A stretch of 39,593 nucleotides of DNA from positions 225,046-264,638 of the forward strand of contig JAMFSS010000006.1 of NCBI GenBank assembly GCA_026225415.1. Direction: 5' to 3'. The position numbers and the translations under genes were made by a program. Source of the stretch: Alphaproteobacteria bacterium (GTDB taxonomy: Bacteria; Pseudomonadota; Alphaproteobacteria; UBA9219). The notes beneath the pieces were generated by a model that had not been told where the DNA came from, searched no databases, and saw only the letters and a program-made list of their open reading frames with translations. Shown piece by piece: positions 8,906 through 16,614 of the stretch (position 1 is its first letter; each line of letters starts with the position of its first letter).

Positions 8906-9831
8906 AAAGCCTTCACCAACTCTGGCACAATCACAAACAAATCGCCGACAATCCCATAATCCGCCACCGCGAAAATGGGGGCGTCGGGGTCTTTGTTGAT
9001 GGCGACAATCACCTTGCTGTCCTTCATGCCCGCCAAATGTTGAATGGCGCCCGAAATGCCAACGGCAATATATAAATCCGGCGCCACAACCTTGCCTGTT
9101 TGCCCAACCTGATAATCATTCGCCACAAATCCGGCATCTACCGCGGCGCGTGACGCACCCACGGCGGCATTCAACTTGTCGGCCAAGGGTTCCAACACAG
9201 TTTTAAAATTCTCGCCCGACCCAACACCGCGTCCGCCCGACACAACAATTTTCGCGGCGGTCAATTCTGGGCGTGCCGATACCGACAATTCCGCGCTGAC
9301 AAAACCCGACAAACCGCTGTCGGTTAAAACATCAATCTTCTTAACCGCAGCCGAACCACCTTTGCCCGCCGCATCAAACGCTGTGCTGCGCACCGTGATA
9401 AACTTAATCTTGTCCGAAGATTTCACGGTGGCAATCGCATTGCCCGCATAAATCGGGCGCACGAATGTGTCGGCGCTTTCAATGCCGATAATATCGGAGA
9501 TTTGCGCGCAATCATGCAAACCGGCGGCGCGTGGCAGGATGTTTTTGCCGAAACTGGTCGCGGGTGCCAACACATGGCTGTATCCGCTGGCCAATTTCGC
9601 AATCAAACCGCCAACATTTTCCGCCAGAAAATTTTTGTAAACCGCATCATCGGCATGCAAAACGTCGCTTACGCCCTGAATCGCCGCCGCTTCCTGCGCC
9701 ACGGCACCGCAATCAAAACCCACAACCAACACAGCAATCGGTGCGCCCAATTTCGCGGCGGCGGTAATGGTATGAAGGGTCGAAGGCTTTAAAACCTTGT
9801 TATCATGTTCGGCTAAAACAAGTGTGGTCAT
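8902..9831 (-). CDS. etfA: Electron transfer flavoprotein alpha subunit
   Basis: A 309-residue, FAD-binding subunit of ETF. The heterodimer takes electrons from acyl-CoA and related dehydrogenases and passes them to ETF-ubiquinone oxidoreductase. The N-terminal adenine-nucleotide-alpha-hydrolase-like domain runs to about residue 190. The C-terminal FAD domain shows [34 protein letters not shown] and [20 protein letters not shown], which are signature segments of the family. It starts 2 bases after etfB. Length and motifs are normal. Confidence 0.96.
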   Translation of the reverse strand: MTTLVLAEHDNKVLKPSTLHTITAAAKLGAPIAVLVVGFDCGAVAQEAAAIQGVSDVLHADDAVYKNFLAENVGGLIAKLASGYSHVLAPATSFGKNILPRAAGLHDCAQISDIIGIESADTFVRPIYAGNAIATVKSSDKIKFITVRSTAFDAAGKGGSAAVKKIDVLTDSGLSGFVSAELSVSARPELTAAKIVVSGGRGVGSGENFKTVLEPLADKLNAAVGASRAAVDAGFVANDYQVGQTGKVVAPDLYIAVGISGAIQHLAGMKDSKVIVAINKDPDAPIFAVADYGIVGDLFVIVPELVKAL

Positions 9832-9833
9832 GA

Positions 9834-10583
9834 CTATATCACCTTCGCTTCGTTCTTTAATTTATCAACCAAAGTTGCAACATCCGGCACCTTGATGCCG
9901 CCCTTGCGCACCGGCGGCGGTGCCACCTTCACGGTTTGCAATGTTGGCGTCATATCCACACCCAAGCTGGCCAACTCGATAATCTCAATCGGCTTTTTCT
10001 TGGCCTTCATAATGTTGGGCAATGATGCGTAACGCGGCTCGTTCAAACGCAAATCGGTCGTGACCACGGCGGGCAATTTCAACGCGACTGTCTCCAACCC
10101 GCCGTCAATTTCGCGCGTCACATTCACCTTGTCATCCACGATCTCGACCTTGGACGCAAACGTGCCCTGACCCCAACCCAACATGGCGGCCAAAATCGGC
10201 CCCGTCTGGCTGCTGTCATTATCAATCGCCTGCTTGCCCATAATCACCAGATCGGGCTTTTCTTTTTCGATAATTTTTTTCAACGCGCGCGCTACGCCGA
10301 GTGACTGGATATCCGTTTCAATCGGCACATAAATCGCGCGGTCAATGCCCATCGCCATGGCGGTGCGCAATGTTTCCTGCGCCTGCGTCACGCCCATCGT
10401 CACGGCGATGGTTTCCGTCGCAATGCCTTTTTCTTTTAAACGCACCGCTTCTTCCACGGCAATTTCGTCAAACGGATTCATCGACATTTTAACATTGGCA
10501 GTCTCAACGCCCGATCCATCCGGCTTGATGCGGATTTTAACGTTGTAATCAATGACGCGTTTAACGGTGACAAGAATTTTCAT
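9834..10583 (-). CDS. etfB: Electron transfer flavoprotein beta subunit
   Basis: A 249-residue AMP-binding partner of EtfA. The start [19 protein letters not shown], the segment [17 protein letters not shown] and the signature region [21 protein letters not shown] are typical. It is the first gene of the etfB-etfA-GNAT unit. The unit points the same way as pnp but is separated from it by the pnp terminator, so it needs its own promoter within 10584-10656, where I cannot pick a convincing one. Confidence 0.96.
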   Translation of the reverse strand: MKILVTVKRVIDYNVKIRIKPDGSGVETANVKMSMNPFDEIAVEEAVRLKEKGIATETIAVTMGVTQAQETLRTAMAMGIDRAIYVPIETDIQSLGVARALKKIIEKEKPDLVIMGKQAIDNDSSQTGPILAAMLGWGQGTFASKVEIVDDKVNVTREIDGGLETVALKLPAVVTTDLRLNEPRYASLPNIMKAKKKPIEIIELASLGVDMTPTLQTVKVAPPPVRKGGIKVPDVATLVDKLKNEAKVI

Positions 10584-10656
10584 GAGACTAAAGCCAGAGT
10601 TAGAGGTTCACCCCCAAGGTACAAGCGCAGGCGCAATCCCGCAAGATATTGGATAC

Positions 10657-10695
10657 AAAAAGAAAATCGGCGTTGCAGTAAAGCAACGCCGATTT
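10657..10695 (-). terminator. Intrinsic terminator of pnp
   Basis: AAATCGGCGTTGC (10664-10676) and GCAACGCCGATTT (10683-10695) form a 13-bp perfect stem with a 6-base loop. Read on the minus strand the stem is followed by a T-rich run (TTTTCTTTTT). It starts about 25 bases after the pnp stop codon. Confidence 0.93.
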
Positions 10696-10720
10696 CCAGG
10701 TAACCGCATAAAAACGAGGC

Positions 10721-12832
10721 TTAACCCGCTTTTTGCAATTCTTCGCCGGTGGTCTGGTCGATATTCTTCATCGACAATTTCACCTTGCCGCGATCATCCA
10801 TGCCCAGGCACTTCACGCGAACTTCGTCGCCAACTTTCAAGAAGTCGGAAACGCGTTCAATACGCTGCGCCTTGATTTCGGAAATATGAACCAACCCGTC
10901 TTTCGAACCGAGGAAATTCACAAACGCGCCGAAATCGACAACTTTGACGACCTTGCCGACATAAACCTTGCCGGCTTCGGCTTCGGCGACAATGCCCTTG
11001 ATCCAGTTAATCGCAGCATCAGCGGCGGTCTGGTCAACGGCGGCCACCTTAATCGTGCCGTCATCGTCAATATCGATCTTGGCGCCGGTTGTTTCGCAAA
11101 TTTCGCGAATAACCTTGCCGCCTGTGCCGATAATTTCACGGATCTTTTCTTTCGGAACCATAAAGCTGGTGATGCGCGGTGCATTCTGGTTCACGCCGTC
11201 ACGCGCCGTGTTCAACGCCTTGGCCATTTCGCCCAGGATGTGTAAACGACCTGCTTGCGCCTGTTCCAACGCAATCTTCATGATCTCCGCCGTGATCGAC
11301 GTGATCTTGATATCCATTTGCAAGGCGGTGATACCCTTTTCGGTACCGGCAACCTTGAAGTCCATATCGCCCAGATGATCTTCATCACCCAGAATGTCGG
11401 TCAACACGGCAAAGCCGCGATCTTCCTTGATCAAACCCATCGCAATACCGGCAACGGGCGCGGTCAAAGGAACGCCGGCATCCATCATCGACAAGGATGC
11501 ACCGCAAACGCTGGCTTGCGATGACGATCCGTTGGATTCGGTGATTTCCGAAACAACGCGGATCGTGTATGGGAATTTGTCTTTCGCTGGCAACACGGGA
11601 CGCAACGCGCGCCACGCCAATTTACCATGACCAATTTCGCGGCGGCCGGGGCTGCCCATACGACCGGTTTCACCAACCGAGTATGGAGGGAAGTTGTAAT
11701 GCAGCATGAAGTTTTCGCGATATTCGCCTTCCAGCGCATCGATGATCTGTTCGTCCTGGCCGGTGCCCAGCGTGGTGACAACCAATGCCTGTGTTTCACC
11801 GCGTGTGAACAAGGCCGAACCATGCGCGCGTGGCAAAATGCCGACTTCGGAAACGATAGGGCGCACTGTCTTGGTGTCGCGTCCATCGATACGTTTGCCG
11901 CTGTCCAAAATCATGCCACGGACATGATCATATTTCAGCAACTCAACGCCTTCCTCAACTTGTTCCGCCGTAAATTCTTCTGTCTTGATGCTTGCCAAAG
12001 CCTTCGCTTCCGCCGCATCCAACAACGCATAACGCGCCTGCTTGGCTGTTTCGTTGTAACCGGCTGTTACTTCCGCGCCAATCAACGACTTCAACTTCGC
12101 CTGCAACGCCTTCTTGTCATAAGCGGGTTCTGGCAATGCGCGTGGTTCTTTCGCGGCGCTCTCAGCCAGCGAAATAATCAAATCGATAACAGGTTGGAAA
12201 CCTTTGTGGCCGAATGTCACGGCATCCAACATAATCTGTTCGGATAATTGCTGTGCTTCCGACTCAACCATCAAAACGCCTTCGCGCGTTCCGGCCACAA
12301 CCAGATCAAGGTCGGATGCTTCGCGTTCTGCAGCAGTCGGGTTCAGCAAGAACTGACCATCTTTATAACCGACGCGTGCGCCGCCGATGGGGCCGAGGAA
12401 CGGCAAACCGGAAATGGTAAGCGCGGCTGAACAACCAACCAAAGCGACGATATCGGGATCATTTTCCAGATCATGCGACAATACATGCGCAACGACTTGC
12501 GTTTCACACAAATAACCATCGGCGAACAAGGGGCGAATGGGGCGATCGATCAAACGGCTGACCAAAGTTTCCTTTTCGGTCGGACGGCCTTCGCGTTTAA
12601 AGAAGCCACCTGGAATTTTACCGGCGGCATAGGTTTTTTCCTGGTAGTTAACGGTAAGCGGAAAGAAATCCTGACCGGGCTTGGCGGATTTTGCGCCGAC
12701 AACGGTACACAAAACGGTGGTGCCGCCCAAGGTGGCCAAAACGGCGCCATCGGCTTGACGGGCGATGCGTCCGGTTTCAAGCGTCAGCTTGCGTCCGGCC
12801 CAATCCATTTCTTTGCGGTAAACTTTGAACAT
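10721..12832 (-). CDS. pnp: Polyribonucleotide nucleotidyltransferase (PNPase)
   Basis: A 703-residue phosphorolytic 3'-5' exoribonuclease that degrades mRNA with phosphate and can add tails in reverse. Two RNase PH domains are seen (the first from residue 10, the second from about 310 with [15 protein letters not shown] and [14 protein letters not shown]). A KH domain follows (about 555-610, [14 protein letters not shown]) and an S1 domain (about 620-690, [20 protein letters not shown]). The length is standard. Ribosome site GAGGA lies 7-8 bases before the ATG. The 400-base gap to rpsO holds a terminator, a repeat copy and a leader stem, suggesting a separately controlled pnp message. Confidence 0.98.
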   Translation of the reverse strand: MFKVYRKEMDWAGRKLTLETGRIARQADGAVLATLGGTTVLCTVVGAKSAKPGQDFFPLTVNYQEKTYAAGKIPGGFFKREGRPTEKETLVSRLIDRPIRPLFADGYLCETQVVAHVLSHDLENDPDIVALVGCSAALTISGLPFLGPIGGARVGYKDGQFLLNPTAAEREASDLDLVVAGTREGVLMVESEAQQLSEQIMLDAVTFGHKGFQPVIDLIISLAESAAKEPRALPEPAYDKKALQAKLKSLIGAEVTAGYNETAKQARYALLDAAEAKALASIKTEEFTAEQVEEGVELLKYDHVRGMILDSGKRIDGRDTKTVRPIVSEVGILPRAHGSALFTRGETQALVVTTLGTGQDEQIIDALEGEYRENFMLHYNFPPYSVGETGRMGSPGRREIGHGKLAWRALRPVLPAKDKFPYTIRVVSEITESNGSSSQASVCGASLSMMDAGVPLTAPVAGIAMGLIKEDRGFAVLTDILGDEDHLGDMDFKVAGTEKGITALQMDIKITSITAEIMKIALEQAQAGRLHILGEMAKALNTARDGVNQNAPRITSFMVPKEKIREIIGTGGKVIREICETTGAKIDIDDDGTIKVAAVDQTAADAAINWIKGIVAEAEAGKVYVGKVVKVVDFGAFVNFLGSKDGLVHISEIKAQRIERVSDFLKVGDEVRVKCLGMDDRGKVKLSMKNIDQTTGEELQKAG

Positions 12833-12856
12833 TCGTTATTTCCTCTAAGGTATCGA

Positions 12857-12922
12857 GGAACAATAACTGCGCGAGGAGGCCGCAACCTGTGGCGGACCAT
12901 TTCCTGCAACCGTCATTGTTCC
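12857..12922 (-). promoter_or_regulatory. Structured 5' leader of pnp (possible autoregulation site)
   Basis: GGAACAATAAC (12857-12867) and GTCATTGTTCC (12912-12922) pair over 8 bases plus 2 more after one mismatch. The enclosed region has its own small stem, CCGC / GCGG. The structure ends about 25 bases upstream of the pnp start. In enteric bacteria a pnp leader stem is cut by RNase III and controlled by PNPase itself. A similar role here is an inference from position and shape only. Confidence 0.45.
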
Positions 12923-13066
12923 GGTTGAGTCCCACAACACCCTATGTGCCATGGCCTTTCATGCGGCGTTTCGCTTCATGAATTTATGCGGTGTTTATGC
13001 CTTGAATATCGCAAGAAGTCTAGGCCAAACATGAATTAGGTAAAGGGAAGCGAATGGCCGGGAGAA

Positions 13067-13152
13067 CCTCTACCCCGCGAGGGGGAGAGGTCAGAAAAAC
13101 TTAGGCTTACGCTCTTAAGGCGTAAGTCTTAGTTTTTCCGGGTGAGGGGGCG
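13067..13152 (+). repeat. Composite hairpin repeat, copy 2
   Basis: Second copy, in the rpsO-pnp gap, in the same orientation as the others relative to the + strand. The GC-rich hairpin here is CCTCTACCCC / GGGGGAGAGG. The central hairpin has arms containing GGCTTACGC and GCGTAAGTC, and the tail is GGTGAGGGGG. The rest of the gap 12833-13231 is the pnp leader and the rpsO terminator. Confidence 0.85.
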
Positions 13153-13192
13153 TCCATCAGTCTATGTGCTACCCTAGACACAAAAACACCAC

Positions 13193-13224
13193 ATAAAACT
13201 ATCCCCGCTTTCGCGGGGATAGTT
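13193..13224 (-). terminator. Intrinsic terminator of rpsO
   Basis: AACTATCCCCGC (13197-13208) and GCGGGGATAGTT (13213-13224) form a perfect 12-bp stem with a 4-base loop. On the minus strand it is followed by TTTTAT. It starts 8 bases after the rpsO stop codon, so most rpsO transcripts should end before pnp. Confidence 0.88.
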
Positions 13225-13231
13225 GATCCAT

Positions 13232-13501
13232 TTATTTACGCAGACCCAAATCCGCAATCAGCTTTTCATAAACATCCTGCTTGGTCTTTTTCAGATAGTT
13301 CAACAGGCTGCGGCGGTTGCTGACCAACATCAACAGGCCCCGGCGCGAATGGTGATCTTTTTTGTGTGTGTCGAAATGGCCGGTCAATTGATTGATGCGA
13401 TCGGTCAAAACGGCGATCTGCACTTCGGGTGAACCGGTGTCGCCCTTGGTACGGGCATGTTTTCTAATAAGCGCGGTTTTGCGCTCTGCTGCTTCCGACA
13501 T
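13232..13501 (-). CDS. rpsO: 30S ribosomal protein S15
   Basis: 89 residues, exactly the usual S15 length. It binds the central domain of 16S rRNA. The signature [17 protein letters not shown] and the [20 protein letters not shown] region are present. Two ATGs are adjacent (13504 and 13501). The second is chosen because it gives 89 residues and a 6-base distance to GGAG, while the first would leave only 3 bases. The order truB, (small ORF), rpsO, pnp is the common bacterial arrangement. Confidence 0.98.
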   Translation of the reverse strand: MSEAAERKTALIRKHARTKGDTGSPEVQIAVLTDRINQLTGHFDTHKKDHHSRRGLLMLVSNRRSLLNYLKKTKQDVYEKLIADLGLRK

Positions 13502-13624
13502 CATAATCTCCTTTGTTTAGGTGTTAGTGCCGGAACCAGGATGTCGTCCAGTGATCACGGCGAAGACGCGCTTTATGGCTCAAATAACTTCATTAAGCGA
13601 GTCAAAAATGACGTTGCCAAAAAG

Positions 13625-13852
13625 CTATGATGGCACACAATCTTTCGATTTAAGGGTGGGTGCTATAACCGCGGAATGGCTTCTGGCGATCTTGGCTATA
13701 TCACTTTCTGCATATATGACCATAGAAAGAGAAGCTGCTGTTACAGCAAAAAGTAAAAGTGGGCGTTTGCTATCTGTTGTAAACATTTTATTTATGCATA
13801 AGGTTGCTGTCGGCAATGCGACCAACACCATAGCGCCATCAATAATGTTCAT
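13625..13852 (-). CDS. Small two-helix membrane protein, unknown
   Basis: 75 residues and not recognised. Two hydrophobic stretches (about 6-24, GAMVLVALPTATLCI, and about 30-48, RPLLLFAVTAASLSMVIYA) suggest a small inner-membrane protein, followed by a polar tail. A near-ideal ribosome site, AAGGAG, stands 5 bases before the ATG, which is the best support that it is translated. It lies between truB and rpsO on the same strand, in a stretch clearly richer in A/T than its neighbours. A possible promoter (TTGATT, 16 bases, TACATA; 13886-13913) lies upstream. The rest of the gap 13502-13945 shows no other gene. Confidence 0.5.
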   Translation of the reverse strand: MNIIDGAMVLVALPTATLCINKMFTTDSKRPLLLFAVTAASLSMVIYAESDIAKIARSHSAVIAPTLKSKDCVPS

Positions 13853-13885
13853 AAAAACTCCTTATTTTTGCTAAAAATTACAATA

Positions 13886-13913
13886 TATGTATTGAAGCAA
13901 ATACAAAAATCAA
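13886..13913 (-). promoter_or_regulatory. Possible promoter for the small membrane ORF / rpsO
   Basis: On the minus strand TTGATT and TACATA are 16 bases apart, in an A/T-rich stretch that ends about 33 bases before the small ORF. The match is modest and A/T-rich DNA gives chance hits, so this is tentative. Confidence 0.3.
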
Positions 13914-13945
13914 AGGATGTTAGCAAGCATGTTCGATATAATTCT

Positions 13946-14866
13946 CTAAAAACTAAACCCGCGCAAAACGCGGAATTCCCCCGCAATCGCTTCAACCAAA
14001 GCCACCGGCACGCCCTGTTCCTCGGCAAAGATAACCGGCGCATTGAATATATCCCCATGCGAAGGTTTAATCAGGATTTTTTGCCCTAAACGTAGCGTAT
14101 GTGCCTCCGAAGGGCTCAATTTAAGGGTTTCAAAGCCAGATAATACCGATTTCATGGGTAAAACGACGCCCAAACCGGCCTTTTCAGCCACCAAACTCTC
14201 TAATTTGGGCATTGTAACCGCATTTTCGATTGTAAATGCACCCACGCGAGTGCGCCGAAGGGCAACAACATACCCGTGTGTGCCGAGTTTTTGCGCCAAA
14301 TCCCGTGCCAAAGACCGCACATACATGCCCTTGCCCGACGAGGCGCGGAAAGATGCGCTGTTTTCATCAATTATTTCAACAAGTTGCAAATCATGAATCG
14401 TCACATTCCGCGCGGCCATCTCGACCACCTCACCGGCGCGGGCAAGGTCATAGGCGCGTTCGCCTGCAATTTTAATGGCCGAAAAGGCGGGCGGTTTTTG
14501 CGCAATAACCCCAACAAAACCGGGTAATGCTGCGCGAATACCGGCTTCCGTGGGGCGCACATCGCTGGTGGCGCAAACTTCGCCTTCGGCATCATCGGTG
14601 GTGCGCGCTTCGCCCCATTGAACGGTAAATTCATATTCCTTGTCGCCATCCATCACATAGGGGATCAATTTGGTCGCCTCGCCAAACGCCAACGGCAAAA
14701 TCCCCGTTGCCAAAGGATCCAACGTGCCGCCGTGCCCCACTTTGCTGCCGCCCAACAACCGTCGCGCCCGCCCCAAAGCCTGTGTGGATGTCTGCCCCAA
14801 AGGCTTATCCAAAATAAGCCAACCATGAATAGGGGGATTGTTTTTAAACTTTTTCATTCTGTTCAT
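13946..14866 (-). CDS. truB: tRNA pseudouridine(55) synthase TruB
   Basis: A 306-residue enzyme that turns uridine 55 of the tRNA T-loop into pseudouridine. The start of the catalytic domain (GWLILDKPLGQTSTQAL) and the active-site segment GHGGTLDPLATGIL with the catalytic Asp are clear, as is the ARTTDDAEGE substrate loop. A C-terminal PUA-like part follows. Alternative start: ATG four codons in. It lies upstream of rpsO and pnp on the same strand, the usual context of this gene. Confidence 0.96.
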   Translation of the reverse strand: MNRMKKFKNNPPIHGWLILDKPLGQTSTQALGRARRLLGGSKVGHGGTLDPLATGILPLAFGEATKLIPYVMDGDKEYEFTVQWGEARTTDDAEGEVCATSDVRPTEAGIRAALPGFVGVIAQKPPAFSAIKIAGERAYDLARAGEVVEMAARNVTIHDLQLVEIIDENSASFRASSGKGMYVRSLARDLAQKLGTHGYVVALRRTRVGAFTIENAVTMPKLESLVAEKAGLGVVLPMKSVLSGFETLKLSPSEAHTLRLGQKILIKPSHGDIFNAPVIFAEEQGVPVALVEAIAGEFRVLRGFSF

Positions 14867-14949
14867 CTTTTCGGGTTCAAACGCCCCAGACCTCTAACCC
14901 CAGACCCCAACTTAAGCAAGTTTTAAGCACCATACGGGACAATGCCCCC

Positions 14950-15636
14950 ATGAACACCACACCCGACAAACTCGACCACCGCCATCTCATCGATCTTTCC
15001 ATTCGCTTCGTGCTGGGGCTCAGCTTCGCGCTCGCGGCGGGGTTTTACCTCCATAACGGCATGGTCTATGTGCAGGCGGTCGATTTCAACAATCCGCAAC
15101 CGCATCAACTCGCGCACATCTTGTCCGTGTTTGCCATCGGCCTCTATACGCTGATGGTCGCCTGTCTTTACGCGTTGCGCCTGCGTCCGCGCAGCAAATT
15201 TGCGGGCGTCGGCCCTTGCGCCGCCGCGATCCTTGGCGGATTCCTGATGTCGGCTTTATTGCTGTTATCACCGCGCGAAGATCTGCCGCTCTGGGCACTT
15301 ACCTCAGCCGCCATTCTTGTGCTTGTCGGCAATCTTTTCACCGTTATCATCTTGCTGCATCTTGGGCGTTCTTTTTCCATTCTGCCCGAAGGCCGCCGCT
15401 TGGTCACCCATGGGCCTTATGCGATTGTGCGGCATCCTTTGTATCTTGCCGAAGCCGTGGCGGCGTTGGGTGCAGTGATAACTTTTCTGTCGCCCTGGGC
15501 ATTGATCTTGGTCGCGGTGCAGCTCGCCATGCAAATCGCTCGCATCCATTACGAAGAAAAAGTGCTGAAAGAAACTTTCCCCGAATATGCAGATTACGCC
15601 AAGAAAACGTGGCGACTTATTCCGGGTATTTATTAG
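14950..15636 (+). CDS. Isoprenylcysteine carboxyl methyltransferase-like membrane protein
   Basis: 228 residues with about five membrane helices. The C-terminal part has the ICMT/phospholipid-methyltransferase signature: GRSFSILPEGRRLVTHGPYA, then VRHPLYLAE, then a Glu-rich FPEYADYAKKTWRLIPGIY end. Such enzymes use S-adenosylmethionine at the membrane. In bacteria the substrate is usually unknown, since prenylated proteins are rare. It is convergent with the lytic transglycosylase gene and abuts it with no gap. The family call is good and the function is open. Confidence 0.75.
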   Translation: MNTTPDKLDHRHLIDLSIRFVLGLSFALAAGFYLHNGMVYVQAVDFNNPQPHQLAHILSVFAIGLYTLMVACLYALRLRPRSKFAGVGPCAAAILGGFLMSALLLLSPREDLPLWALTSAAILVLVGNLFTVIILLHLGRSFSILPEGRRLVTHGPYAIVRHPLYLAEAVAALGAVITFLSPWALILVAVQLAMQIARIHYEEKVLKETFPEYADYAKKTWRLIPGIY

Positions 15637-16371
15637 CTACATTTTTGCCATGCGCATTTTGTGCGCAGCATTTCCCGCCGCATGATGCGTTTTTTTATGA
15701 TGTGACGCAAACGCGACCTGCTCATTATAAGACATCAAAGGTGGCACAGGCGGCACATGCTCCATCGCGTAAACAACCTTGTTGGCATAAGGTGGCCCAT
15801 AGGCGCGCGACGCGGAATGATAAGCGGCAATGCCATTATACAAACCACCGGTCTCCATCATTTTCTGTTTCAAAATCCATGTGCCGATATAAATATTCTC
15901 GCACCCGCTGTCGCGTATCGCATGATAGGCGGTGTTGTAACCAACACCCCACAACCGCGCCAATCGCGGCACCCACAAAGTGTTGATCTGCATCGGCCCC
16001 AAATCATAGGTGCCATTGATGTTGGGGCCCACCGCCATGCCCACGCGCCCGCCTTCCACCGACATAACGCCGCGGATAACATCGGGCGGCACATGATAGG
16101 TTTGCGACGCCAGATACAAACAGGTTTTTAAATTCGGCGCGACGGGCGCCATGCTTTGCGTAACAAGATGATTTTCAACCACAGGCGATTGCGCAAGGCT
16201 AGTGCCTTGCGGTGTCGATGCGGGCAGAACAGTATCAGCCACAGCATCTTGCCGAACGACAGAAGATAGCAGCGCTTCCATCCGGTGGGCATGCATCGCG
16301 GTGCCGCACACATAGGATAACCCCAGCGTCAGCATCAAAGAAAAACCCATGAAAAATCGATTCATATACAT
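15637..16371 (-). CDS. Lytic transglycosylase (SLT-like), probably T4BSS-associated
   Basis: 244 residues from the chosen ATG. It has a signal peptide (RFFMGFSLMLTLGLSYVCG), a linker, then a lysozyme-like domain. The catalytic Glu is in SVEGG (about residue 106), followed by GPNINGTYDLGPMQIN, a variant of the GLMQI motif, and IAAYHSA, equivalent to the AYNAG motif. It would cut peptidoglycan glycan strands to let a secretion machine or pilus through. Upstream in-frame codons to 16479 exist but would bury the signal peptide. It is divergent from dotA and has a clear paralogue at 26033-26515. The His/Lys/Ala-rich C-terminus is extra. Confidence 0.8.
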   Translation of the reverse strand: MYMNRFFMGFSLMLTLGLSYVCGTAMHAHRMEALLSSVVRQDAVADTVLPASTPQGTSLAQSPVVENHLVTQSMAPVAPNLKTCLYLASQTYHVPPDVIRGVMSVEGGRVGMAVGPNINGTYDLGPMQINTLWVPRLARLWGVGYNTAYHAIRDSGCENIYIGTWILKQKMMETGGLYNGIAAYHSASRAYGPPYANKVVYAMEHVPPVPPLMSYNEQVAFASHHKKTHHAAGNAAHKMRMAKM

Positions 16372-16614
16372 GGGCGTATCAAACGCCACTGCCCGATTCT
16401 TTACAATTTGAATCCGCCACCTCCTTATAAAGGGGGCGTAAAAGACTTTGGTTAAGGGCGGCTTGCCACACCCGTCCATCTGACCCTTAATAAATTTCTA
16501 ATTACTTTCAACCCCCCATGATAGAATTGCACGTTACCAGTGGAACTAAGCCCTCAACCGGATTTTAGGACCCTAAATAAGAGTTTGTTTACCAATCTGG
16601 GGTACATCTTAAGA

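Noticed and set aside
13521-13874. 117-codon plus-strand frame opposite the small membrane ORF
   Set aside because: It lacks a ribosome site, whereas the minus-strand frame has AAGGAG at the right distance and follows the operon direction.
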